This document shows, piece after piece, positions 26,504 through 34,700 of a DNA stretch of 47,477 nucleotides. Made by a program: the position numbers and the translations under genes. The notes beneath the pieces were generated by a model. The model saw only the letters and a list, made by a program, of their open reading frames with translations, ran no database searches and was not told where the DNA came from. This DNA comes from Eubacteriales bacterium (GTDB lineage Bacteria; Bacillota; Clostridia; Lachnospirales; Lachnospiraceae): positions 1 through 47,477 of the forward strand of contig JAUNGC010000030.1 of assembly GCA_030524745.1 (NCBI GenBank). Reading direction: 5' to 3'. Every line of letters starts with the position of its first letter. Positions within the stretch are counted from its first letter, which is position 1.

Positions 26504-29500
26504 TCAGTTCTCCCTTCATCAGGTTGTTCAGATATTTCCTTTTTTCCCGTCTTGCTGCCTGCGACAGGAAATTCTGAAGCGCGGACAGCGGAACGCTTTG
26601 GCTATCCAGAATCCGTTCCATTGTCAGATACAGTTGATAATAATAGGAATTCTTCTCTGTCGATCTGCTGATTCTGGAACCGTTTCTTTCCTTCATCATT
26701 TCCAGGCCAACCGAAGACCAGCGGTATCCGCTTCCGTACCTCGTCAGAATGGTCTGATCCAGATAGATCTGCTGGAATTTTAAAAACAGCAAAAACTCGA
26801 TTGCAACAGTAACCGCGTCTCTGTACTGGTTTTTATTCGATAAATTTATGGCGATATCCACATCGTTCAATAAGTCCTGCAGTTCCTTCATCATATAAGA
26901 ATTTTCCCCCAGATAGAAGGCCCTGTTTTTTTCCGCCGTCTCCCACACCTGTATCAGCAGCCCTTTCAGGGTTCTGTTATAATCCGTATCCGGCAGAATG
27001 GTTCTGGCCCCGTCGCTCCATCCGTTTTCCGCCGCTCCTCTCCGGCTGTCTCTGAGGATTCTGTCTGCCAGGCGCTCCATCTGCAGATTGCCCCGGTCCA
27101 CCTCCCTGAGTTTTTCCAGCCAGGTTCCCATATCAAAGATACTCAGCTTATGTTCATAAAAATCCCATTGCTCGATCGCATGGGCGAAAACCTGCAGCGC
27201 TTCTTCCACGCTTTCCTGTCCGTTCACCATCGGAACCAGCTTATCCTGCAAAATTTCCAGCAGTCTTTTCGGACAATAGGAAATCAGACTCTCCAACGGC
27301 ATTCCCCCATACGCCCGGAATACCTGAATAATGATCTCCTCCATTGTGACGTAAATTTCCTGTTTCCCGAAAGCTTCCTCCGGCAGGACGCTGCACATCC
27401 GATCCCATACCTTATCGCAGGCGTTTTCAAAGGTATCCGTATGTCTCCACTCCAACGCGCCCACCCGCTGTCTGAGCCTTTCCATTCTCTTTTCCGCTGT
27501 TTTTCGCAGGTTAAAAGCTTCCAGACATCCCTGCATTTGCTGCTGCGAAATCGCCCGGATTCGCCTCTGGTAACCGGCCAGGAGTTTTTCATTTCTGTAA
27601 AGCGTACAGACGCGCACTTCTTTTTCCTCGATCACATATCCGTTTCCATATACCATGGCCAGCATGCCCGTGATCTCGTTGAACCATTCCCGGTTTTCAT
27701 TCATCATTTTGTTTACTGTCGAAAGTTCAATTTTCGTATAATCATAATCCGTAAAGGAGGATAAATATTCCCGGCAGAACCGCGCGCCGCTTCTGTCTTC
27801 ATTAAAAACAATATAATCCAGCTTATCCAGCAAATCCGAATAGTGAATGAAGAAGTCTTCCGTTTTCATTCCCCTTCTAAAAAGTTCTCTTCCGTCGAAC
27901 GCATACCGTTTCAGAAGCTGCACCATGATATTGACGCCATGTACCCGCTTCCTTCCGGTGATCCCTCCCGGAATGCAGTCTTCCAGAATGAGCAGAATAT
28001 TTTCCAGAAGCAGCAGCAGAGAAAACAGCTTCAGCGCAACGCGGATCTGTTTTTCCGGTTTCATATTTCTCTTTTCCCTGCACATCTGGTCCAGAAAATC
28101 GCTCAGGTACGAGTAGTTCACATATAAATTCCATTCGTTAAACTCCATCCAGAATATTTCACTGATAAATTCATCAATGTGCTCGATCTCTCCCGCCAGT
28201 TCATGATTGGCATTGATTCCCACATACAAAAAATACCGACAGGCATGATACACCCGGTCGATACAGGCGTCATGCCCGAATCCGGCGTCCGAATCCTGTT
28301 TCGCTTCCAGCACCATATTCTGCATAAATTCCTTCCAGCCCAGATACGCGTTGCCGATCTGCCGGGAGGTATCCCCCATAAATTCCAGATAAAAGTTCAG
28401 AAGTCTGCCGCCGCTGACCATAAAGTTCTGGCGCCCGCTTCCTTCTTTCACATATTCCAGAAGCGCGTCCACCTGACGGCACATGCTGTCCCCCAGATAT
28501 TCGCTGTCGCTCAGCCGGAACCACCGTTTATCCTCGGCCCGCCCGAACAGGCGCAGATAGTATCTGGTCGAGGTGGGAAGCACCTTGCCCAGATACATGC
28601 GCGCCGTCTGCGCAATCAGATCGTCCTCCTGCGGGTCCTCCAGTTCCTCTTCAGCGATCTCCGTATTTTTCTTTTTCCGGCTCAGATAGCCTCTCCATTC
28701 CTTTGGAAGTCTCCCCATGTCCCTGTCCATATTATTGGCGATAACCTCTAAAAACAGTTCTTCGTCAGCCGTCGTAATCACGATAATATTCGGATGGGAA
28801 AGATACTTGATAATTACGGAAAGCAATTCCGCTACCTTTTGAGGTTCCAGGTCAACGTCGTCAAAAATGAAATAAATCAGAGGACAGATTTTCTGCTCCG
28901 TCTCATTCTTCAGACGGTACAGTCTCCCGATCGCTTCCACCCATTCATCCCACAGTTCCGCCACCTTGCAGGAAAAACGGTAATGATCTCCCGCCTGCCG
29001 GACGGAGTTCCCCACCGCTTTGTAAAAAGAAGATTCATTCGCCGGATTGTAGTTGCCCGCAAATAGAAGTTCCATCAACGCTTCTACCTTCCTGGAAAGA
29101 GAATTTTTATCCTCATCCAGGAAATGACAGTTATCCCAATACTTGTCCTTCTGCCCTCGCGGCGGACGGTACTGATTCAGTTCCCTTTCCAGATTTTCCA
29201 CGTTTTCTTTCACAATCGCCAGAATCCACACCAGCATACTGCATTCATTCGGAATCATCTCCGGTATAATAATCGGCAGAACAATATCGCCGTTTAACTG
29301 CTTATTCTGTTCGATTTTTCGTTTCAGGGTAAAGGCCACGGAAGTTTTTCCGGTTCCTCGCTTGCCCATGATGGAAAACACATTGTCATACATCAGATTA
29401 TACTGGTCCTGTCTTCTGCTTTCTTCCGAAAGCCGCCCCACTTCCGCCCTGTAACTCTCTATTTTCTCCATCAGATTCATATGATTCGGGAAAATATTTG

Positions 29501-29576
29501 CCAGCTGAGCGTCCGTCAGAAGCTTTACGCCAACCTTATAAAAAGAATCCTCATATTTTTTCTTTTGTTCTTCCAT
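26484..29576 (-). CDS. rdrA: RdrA-like ATPase of a RADAR anti-phage system
   Basis: A 1030-residue cytoplasmic P-loop ATPase. Walker A is GKRGTGKT at 71-78, Walker B is LIYFIFDDVD at about 233-242, and IIVITTADEEL at 264-274 resembles a sensor-1 strand. The remaining 700 residues are a long helical region without recognised motifs. Size, position before a giant deaminase and 20-bp gene overlap match RdrA. In RADAR, RdrA rings associate with RdrB shells and are needed for the defence response. The ATG at 29576 has GGAGG 5 nt upstream. A terminator-like hairpin lies 26 nt before that ribosome site. Alone it could be called a KAP/AAA-type NTPase; the RADAR assignment rests on the pair. Confidence 0.85.
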   Translation of the reverse strand: MEEQKKKYEDSFYKVGVKLLTDAQLANIFPNHMNLMEKIESYRAEVGRLSEESRRQDQYNLMYDNVFSIMGKRGTGKTSVAFTLKRKIEQNKQLNGDIVLPIIIPEMIPNECSMLVWILAIVKENVENLERELNQYRPPRGQKDKYWDNCHFLDEDKNSLSRKVEALMELLFAGNYNPANESSFYKAVGNSVRQAGDHYRFSCKVAELWDEWVEAIGRLYRLKNETEQKICPLIYFIFDDVDLEPQKVAELLSVIIKYLSHPNIIVITTADEELFLEVIANNMDRDMGRLPKEWRGYLSRKKKNTEIAEEELEDPQEDDLIAQTARMYLGKVLPTSTRYYLRLFGRAEDKRWFRLSDSEYLGDSMCRQVDALLEYVKEGSGRQNFMVSGGRLLNFYLEFMGDTSRQIGNAYLGWKEFMQNMVLEAKQDSDAGFGHDACIDRVYHACRYFLYVGINANHELAGEIEHIDEFISEIFWMEFNEWNLYVNYSYLSDFLDQMCREKRNMKPEKQIRVALKLFSLLLLLENILLILEDCIPGGITGRKRVHGVNIMVQLLKRYAFDGRELFRRGMKTEDFFIHYSDLLDKLDYIVFNEDRSGARFCREYLSSFTDYDYTKIELSTVNKMMNENREWFNEITGMLAMVYGNGYVIEEKEVRVCTLYRNEKLLAGYQRRIRAISQQQMQGCLEAFNLRKTAEKRMERLRQRVGALEWRHTDTFENACDKVWDRMCSVLPEEAFGKQEIYVTMEEIIIQVFRAYGGMPLESLISYCPKRLLEILQDKLVPMVNGQESVEEALQVFAHAIEQWDFYEHKLSIFDMGTWLEKLREVDRGNLQMERLADRILRDSRRGAAENGWSDGARTILPDTDYNRTLKGLLIQVWETAEKNRAFYLGENSYMMKELQDLLNDVDIAINLSNKNQYRDAVTVAIEFLLFLKFQQIYLDQTILTRYGSGYRWSSVGLEMMKERNGSRISRSTEKNSYYYQLYLTMERILDSQSVPLSALQNFLSQAARREKRKYLNNLMKGELNEQISY

Positions 29577-29601
29577 AACTCCCTCCCGTACTAATTCCGC
29601 A

Positions 29602-29638
29602 TAATAACAAACCGCAACCGGGTCAACCCCAGTTGCGG
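29602..29638 (-). terminator. Terminator-like hairpin overlapping the end of the 65-residue ORF (candidate attenuator)
   Basis: On the minus strand CCGCAACTGGG pairs with CCCGGTTGCGG (11 bp, one T-G) around the loop GTTGA, then continues into TTTGTTATT. The TGA stop of the small ORF (29623-29625) is inside the loop, and the ORF's last codons form the 5' arm. It stands between the promoter and the ATPase gene, so it could act as a partial terminator or attenuator whose folding depends on translation of the small ORF. Confidence 0.75.
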
Positions 29639-29820
29639 CTTATTTCTTCAATCTGTCTGTAAAGTCTTCTCCTGTCTGCCAGGCATACATCATGCTCCTT
29701 CTCATAAGCATCTCTCCTGGCGTTCAATTCCTCCATGGCCCTCTGACGCTGCTCCCGTGTCATCCGGTAGCTATCGTCCAAAAGTGCCGCATTCATCCTT
29801 TCCAGCACTTCCACTTCCAT
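29623..29820 (-). CDS. Small helical protein or leader ORF upstream of the RADAR-like genes
   Basis: A 65-residue ORF from ATG 29820, preceded by GGAGG with a 6-nt spacer, one of the best ribosome sites in the window. The protein is rich in Arg, Glu and Gln (REQRQRAMEELNARRDAYEK), has no hydrophobic segment and is predicted by eye to be mostly helix or coiled coil. It does not resemble the membrane or SLATT accessory proteins reported with some RADAR loci. Its stop codon sits in the loop of the hairpin that precedes the ATPase gene by 26-62 nt. It may be a regulatory leader ORF, an accessory defence protein, or both. I do not recognise the family. Confidence 0.7.
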   Translation of the reverse strand: MEVEVLERMNAALLDDSYRMTREQRQRAMEELNARRDAYEKEHDVCLADRRRLYRQIEEISRNWG

Positions 29821-30156
29821 ATATGTCCTCCCTACATCATATCGTCAACGCTGCTTCTATTTGTATCATATAACACAAGCTTATCCATGTCCACGGCTTT
29901 TTTTGTAATTTTTCTGATTTTTATATTTCCGTTTTGTTTAAAAATCCGATGGTGATATCGTCTCCCTTTTTGCCGCTTATTATTCAGTTATCAAGGTACT
30001 CCCAGCATTTTCCATAGATTTATTATAGCTTTGCTTCCCCGTTCCACCAATACATGGCAGTTCAGATCAATCTGAATTTTTTTTCATTTTTTTGTAACGA
30101 TTCCGCTCTCTGGCGGGATAAACAGATAGAAACCATACAAAGGAGCAAGAAGCATC
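29821..30156. other. Divergent intergenic region between the defence operon and the XRE gene
   Basis: These 336 bases contain no gene I can support. They hold the leftward promoter at 29865-29893 and must hold the rightward promoter of the XRE gene, which I could not place with confidence. Long T-runs occur near 29898-29930 and 30076-30093. No clear long inverted repeat that would be an obvious XRE operator was seen. Confidence 0.6.
29865..29893 (-). promoter_or_regulatory. Candidate promoter of the RADAR-like operon
   Basis: On the minus strand TGGACA (29888-29893) is followed after 17 bp by TATGAT (29865-29870), each one mismatch from consensus. Transcription would start near 29858, giving a leader of about 38 nt before the 65-residue ORF. 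Confidence 0.5.
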
Positions 30157-30501
30157 ATGGAAGATATTTCAAAAGAACTGGGACGCCGGATCCGGGAATA
30201 CCGCCGGATCAACGGTCTTACGCAGGAACAACTGGCAAATCAACTCGGCATATGCAGCCGCTCTGTCATCGCCCTTGAACGCGGAACGGGCAATCCCCGC
30301 CTGGATATCCTGCAAAAAATCACCCGGAATCTCGGAATTTCTCTGGATTCCCTCTTGATGGAGCAAAAGCCTTCCGGCAATTCCAAATACCGTCAACTCG
30401 TGCAGGAACTTTCTCTCTGCACCGAGACCGGAATAGAACTTATCTATCCGGTCGTCCATCAACTCATCCTCGTTCTTGGTTCATGGGATCCAAAACAATA
30501 A
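30157..30501 (+). CDS. XRE-family helix-turn-helix transcriptional regulator
   Basis: A 114-residue protein with a HTH_3 domain at about residues 8-63: LGRRIREYRRINGLTQEQLA, then LGICSRSVIALERG with the recognition helix, then PRLDILQKITRNLGISLD. The C-terminal 45 residues are hydrophobic and helical and may dimerise. The ATG at 30157 has AAAGGAG 11 nt upstream. It is the only convincing plus-strand gene here. It is divergent from the RADAR-like operon and convergent with the HprK-like gene, sharing its terminator. By position it may control the defence operon, its own expression, or both. That is inference; no operator was identified. Confidence 0.88.
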   Translation: MEDISKELGRRIREYRRINGLTQEQLANQLGICSRSVIALERGTGNPRLDILQKITRNLGISLDSLLMEQKPSGNSKYRQLVQELSLCTETGIELIYPVVHQLILVLGSWDPKQ

Positions 30502-30505
30502 AAAG

Positions 30506-30540
30506 CCGCCGGCGCAAGGTGTCTTTCCTCACGCCGGCGG
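30506..30540. terminator. Bidirectional intrinsic terminator between the XRE and HprK-like genes
   Basis: CCGCCGGCG (30506-30514) pairs with CGCCGGCGG (30532-30540), nine GC-rich pairs. On the minus strand it is followed by CTTTTTATTGTTTT, and on the plus strand by TTCTATTTCTTTC. The stop codon of the HprK-like gene (30529-30531) lies in the loop side next to the stem. It can end both converging transcripts. Confidence 0.85.
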
Positions 30541-31389
30541 TTCTATTTCTTTCTTTAAAATTTCCACTGAATTTCGGTCCGGCCGGCAATACAGCATGTA
30601 CACAGGGACCTCTTCAACCAGCCTTTGAATGATTGAAACATGACGCTCCAGGAATTCCCGGTCCCAGTTCATCACATAGCATTCCCTGTAGATACAGGAG
30701 AAACTCTCTTTTTTGCTCAATCTCCGCAGCCGGTTTTCTTCCGCCTGCCGCAACACCACAATTGCAGACAAGGGCGTCGATTCATTCACATAAATTCCGC
30801 TGGAACCTGCATAGGGCAATCCGTAGCCAAACCACCCCTGCTTCTTTTTCCGAATGCCGCATCTGTCTCCGTTCAGGATTTCCGCGTTTTCAAATGTCTT
30901 CCACAGGGCCGCCTGCGTCGATTTTCCAACGCCGGACGGGCCGCTGAACGCAATCCCCTTTCCGTTCCGGCAAATCAGGGAAGAATGAAGCATAACGGCG
31001 TCCCACCGGTTCGCAATCCGGTCCAGCGGAAGCAGTTCGGTGAAAGCCTTTCCCGACTTTACATATTCCATATAGGTTTCCGCTATTTCTACCGTCCAGA
31101 AATCGTCTGATTTCTCCGCCAGCACCGCTTTGGGACGCAATCCGGATTTCCCTTTGCGAAGCAGTACTCTGACCCAGCGCCCGCTTGCGGGCTCCTGCAA
31201 TTCTTCCGTCCAGTTCTGCCTTCCGGCGCTTTTCATGCCCCGAAAATCCGTCCGGATTCCTTCCAGCAGTTTCACCCGCACATCCGGAACGCCGTCTCCC
31301 AGAAAGGGAGATAAATTACCGTTGTCTTTCCATTCAAAATCTGCCTCCACCGACAGATAATGCTCCAGTATTTGATATATTTTCTTCAT
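30529..31389 (-). CDS. HPr kinase-like (HprK-related) P-loop kinase
   Basis: A 286-residue protein. The C-terminal half has LHSSLI at 134-139, the P-loop GPSGVGKST at 150-158 and LNGDRCGI with an acidic residue at about 175, the order seen in HPr-kinase/PEPCK-fold enzymes. Only the HprK-like catalytic core is recognisable; the N-terminal 120 residues are unassigned. Relatives occur in lasso-peptide and other modified-peptide clusters, where some phosphorylate the peptide. Here it directly follows an 85-residue cysteine-rich peptide gene, so that peptide or a surface protein is a candidate substrate (inference). The ATG at 31389 has only a weak GAGAG site. The stop overlaps the terminator region. 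Confidence 0.82.
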   Translation of the reverse strand: MKKIYQILEHYLSVEADFEWKDNGNLSPFLGDGVPDVRVKLLEGIRTDFRGMKSAGRQNWTEELQEPASGRWVRVLLRKGKSGLRPKAVLAEKSDDFWTVEIAETYMEYVKSGKAFTELLPLDRIANRWDAVMLHSSLICRNGKGIAFSGPSGVGKSTQAALWKTFENAEILNGDRCGIRKKKQGWFGYGLPYAGSSGIYVNESTPLSAIVVLRQAEENRLRRLSKKESFSCIYRECYVMNWDREFLERHVSIIQRLVEEVPVYMLYCRPDRNSVEILKKEIEPPA

Positions 31390-31400
31390 CTCTCATAGTG

Positions 31401-31438
31401 ACAGGGCTGCATTGCCGTCCGCCGGCATGCAGCCCTGT
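31401..31438 (-). other. Strong hairpin without a U-tract between the small peptide gene and the kinase gene
   Basis: ACAGGGCTGCA (31401-31411) pairs perfectly with TGCAGCCCTGT (31428-31438), and an inner TGCC pairs with GGCA, giving about 15 bp. On the transcribed minus strand CACTATGAG follows, so it is not a classical terminator there. A T-run follows only on the plus strand. It lies in the 57-nt gap after the peptide gene and could stabilise the peptide mRNA or limit downstream expression. Confidence 0.75.
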
Positions 31439-31446
31439 TTTATTTT

Positions 31447-31704
31447 TTAGTTGCTGAAAATCACAACATTGCCGCTCGGCGTGTTATAGCAAATGCCCTC
31501 ATACTCCGAATCATTATACTCTTCCTCTGAGACAGTCCACTCACAGATATACTCACTATGAAACGTTCCGAAAGAGTCATTCGCTTTACAAGTATACCCA
31601 TTAGAAAGAGTGGGTACAATGTCGCCGGTACAATTAGACGCAATATTATTGGCAAGCACAAAATTCTCCACACAAACCTCAGGCTTTTGATATGGCTTTT
31701 TCAT
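31447..31704 (-). CDS. 85-residue cysteine-containing small peptide, candidate precursor or secreted peptide
   Basis: It starts at ATG 31704, with GGAGG 10 nt upstream and 22 nt after the giant surface-protein gene. The protein begins MKKPYQKPEVCVENFVLA, then NNIASNC, and has five cysteines spread over a Gly/Ser/Asn/Glu-rich body with many aromatic residues (EYICEW, EGICYN). It has no membrane segment and no standard signal peptide. The KPxxxxExFxLAxxIAxxC start resembles numerous small unannotated clostridial proteins (recollection, not searched). With an HprK-like kinase next and a PqqD, a peptidase and a radical SAM enzyme upstream, it is the best candidate for a modified peptide. Function unknown. 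Confidence 0.75.
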   Translation of the reverse strand: MKKPYQKPEVCVENFVLANNIASNCTGDIVPTLSNGYTCKANDSFGTFHSEYICEWTVSEEEYNDSEYEGICYNTPSGNVVIFSN

Positions 31705-31726
31705 TTTCGTTCTTCCTCCCTGTTAT

Positions 31727-34700
31727 CTAAAATCTGAATAGATTTCCGATTCTTCCTATAAGGCCGCCCAAAAACGACTTGATTTTCCCAAGTATTGTCA
31801 CATTCTCCGAATCATTTTTTTCCGGCGTCTGTGAAGTCTCTGTGCTGTCTTTTTCCGCCGGAGGACTGATCTCTTGTCCTCCGTTCCCGTCAGGCGCTTC
31901 CGTCAACTCTACCTCCTGAGACGGCTCTCCGATTTCAGCTTGCTCCTGACCGGAATTTACTTCCGTTTCTTCTCCGGTTTGTTCTGCCGCTGTTGTCTCC
32001 GTTTCTTCTCCAGTCTGTTCTGCCGCTGTTGTCTCTACCTCTTCCGCCGTCTCCTCTGTCTTTGGCGATACGTCCGCATCCGCCGCATCATCTGACGGCG
32101 CGCTCCGCAGCATCATGCTGTTGAGCATCCGGAACGCTACTGCGGCAGTCTGCTCATCCACCGTATATTCGCTCGCCGCCGCGCCGGTCTGTCCAAAACT
32201 CTGCTTCAGTTTTGTCAGCGCCGCAAAATTATTGGCATCCGATTCCGCCATTCCCCAATTCGAGATCGTGACGGTCAGAACCGCTCCGTCTGCCGCTTCA
32301 GGCAATGCGATTCCATAATACATATCTGACGTGGAATTCAGCGTGATTTCCGTCGTCCGGTAATTTGTCTGATTTTGCTTTTCCGCAACGCTGACCGTCA
32401 GTCTGGCCGCATTTGTACCGGTCCCACCGGAATTTTCTGTCGCCTTTGCGCCAATCTGGAGATTCATCCCGGTCTGATAAGCTACGTCAAAGGCGATCGA
32501 CGTAAACGTACCGGATCCGTTGCTCCGCAAATAAACCTCATGTTTCGGCCCGTATTCTTCATAGGCCGCAACTTCGGATACGACCTGTTCCCCCGGATTC
32601 TGGGGATCAAACTGCTGCTCCACACTCTGGCTGTCTATATATACTGCGCCGTACATTGCTTCGCCGGTACACTGATCCAGCAGAATATCCCTGATTTCTG
32701 TATAGTCGGCGTTCGCTTCTCCGTTCTTCGCATACTCTCTTTCCGTTTCCGCAGAATGTCCGGCAGGATTATAAACTCTGATTCCGTCCAGATAAAAGAG
32801 CGTTCGCTTCTTACTGTTCTCATCTTCTTTTGTACTACCCACAAGAATTTCCACCCGATACTCGCCGTACGTAAATTTGGAAAGATTCTTCCCGCTGAAA
32901 CTCACAACCGGCACCTGATACAGATCTCCCATCTTATAAAGCATGTCCACATCCTGCATCTTAATCAGCTTCCAGGTTCCGTTCTGATTCTGATACAGGT
33001 TAAAACGGATCAGTCCTGTTTCCGTATTGGTACGGCTGTAAATATCGATGCCGTCTCCTTTGAACTGGAAATACATCTTCGCCACGCCGTTTGTGGAATC
33101 CGCCATCCAGGCTGTCTTGTTGGAAAAGTCCGTCTTATTGTCGTAATGAGGATCGTATCCGTAAGCGTAATCTCCCTCTGTCGCCATTCCCGCCTGTTCG
33201 TCGATATCGCCTGCAAATCCGTCGGCCGCCGTCACGTTTTCGCCCGGCGCATAGAAGCCGTTCTCATCATAGGAACCGCCTGCCGGAGTCGTCACCAATT
33301 CCCAGTTTCCGCTGTAAATAATGCCCGTATCGGAAATCAGGTCGCTCTTTGCATTGACTGCAGTATCCACCTTTCTGCTGTCAGAGAAATTCTCTTCATA
33401 GTAAATATTGGAAGCCGGCATCATCGTCACGGTTTTTTCCAGCGTTTCCGGCTCCTGACCAGACGTTACGATATTTCCTTCCGAATCCGTTTCATAAGGC
33501 TCTACGCCGATTTTAAACGCATCCGGTCCGCTCATAAACCGCTGCAGGGTATATTCAAAATATTTGATGCCGTCTCTGGCTCCAAGCGCAGCCGATCCGA
33601 ATATTCCCTGTGCAACGGGCGTTTCCTCCAGTTTTTTCCATGCGCCGTCTACGTTCAGTTTCAAATAGGTATTCTGAAGTTCCGCTTCGGAAAAAATCTT
33701 ACTCTCCTCATAACGCACCGTCTTGCCGTAATCGATGACGAAAATTTTATTTTCCACGTTCAATGTACGAACCGTCGTCGACGCCGTGCCCGTAACCGTG
33801 CGGTTCTGGGAATCAGTTCCAAACGTATTGAGCCGGTTTGTAAAAGTCTGATTTTTATCCAGCGTGCGGCTGAATCCTTCCAACACCATCGATTGTCCGG
33901 ATGCGAGGCCGTTCAGAAGAATTTCCCGCAGAAGCGCCAGATGCTCCTCCTCGCTTCCCGCCATTCCGTACAGTTCCGCATATTTATCGGATATTTTCAC
34001 TTTATTGAAAGAGCCGTATCCGACCGTTCCTTCTTTGATCGCTTCGTCTTCTATAAACTCCGTTCCGTTCAGTTCCGGCCAGTAGGTGGCGTTTTCCTCA
34101 TCCCATTCAAACTTATAGTTCTGAATTGCAGGATACTCGTCGCCGTTTTCGCCATTCTCAAAAATGGTCACGGTCACGTCGCCCGCGCTGATCGGATTGG
34201 CGATGATTTCTCCAACCGCCTCCGCATGTCCAAGCGAAACCGTTCTTGCGTCGGCAACGCCGTCAAGCTTGCAGTTTGCCTTCGCTCCTTTCGGATACAT
34301 TCTGACGCCCAGGCTCTCGTCATTAAAGGAGAGGTTGAACATATGCTCCGTTCCGTCGTTGTTCAGGATGAATTCATAATTCACCGGCTCTCCCGCTTCC
34401 ACAACGGCGCCGTTTTGCTTTCTCTCGCCATCCTGATACGCCAGCTTCTGCGTCACCATGGAGGGCGCAGTCACTTCAATATTGGTTCTGATTTTAAAGT
34501 TAGATCCCGTACTTCTTCTTTCCGCATGGAAGAACGTGAAATCGTAGATACCGCCTTCCTGCAGTCCCAGACTGTCTTTTACCTCATTGAGGTTGACGCT
34601 GGCAGATTCCATCGCATGCGCACCGCCGTCGTCCAGGGCCAGTTTTCCGTTAATGAAGAGATATACGTCATCGTCTCCGCTGAAATCGAAGTACAGGTTT

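Noticed and set aside
29602-29638. The hairpin before the ATPase gene as an ordinary end-of-gene terminator
   Set aside because: It lies between the inferred promoter and the ATPase gene. A full terminator would silence that gene, and no second promoter is visible in the 26 nt before its ribosome site. A partial or regulated terminator fits better.
31461-31673. An alternative 70-codon minus-strand frame inside the small peptide gene
   Set aside because: The overlapping 85-codon frame has the strong GGAGG site and a sensible composition; the alternative has neither.
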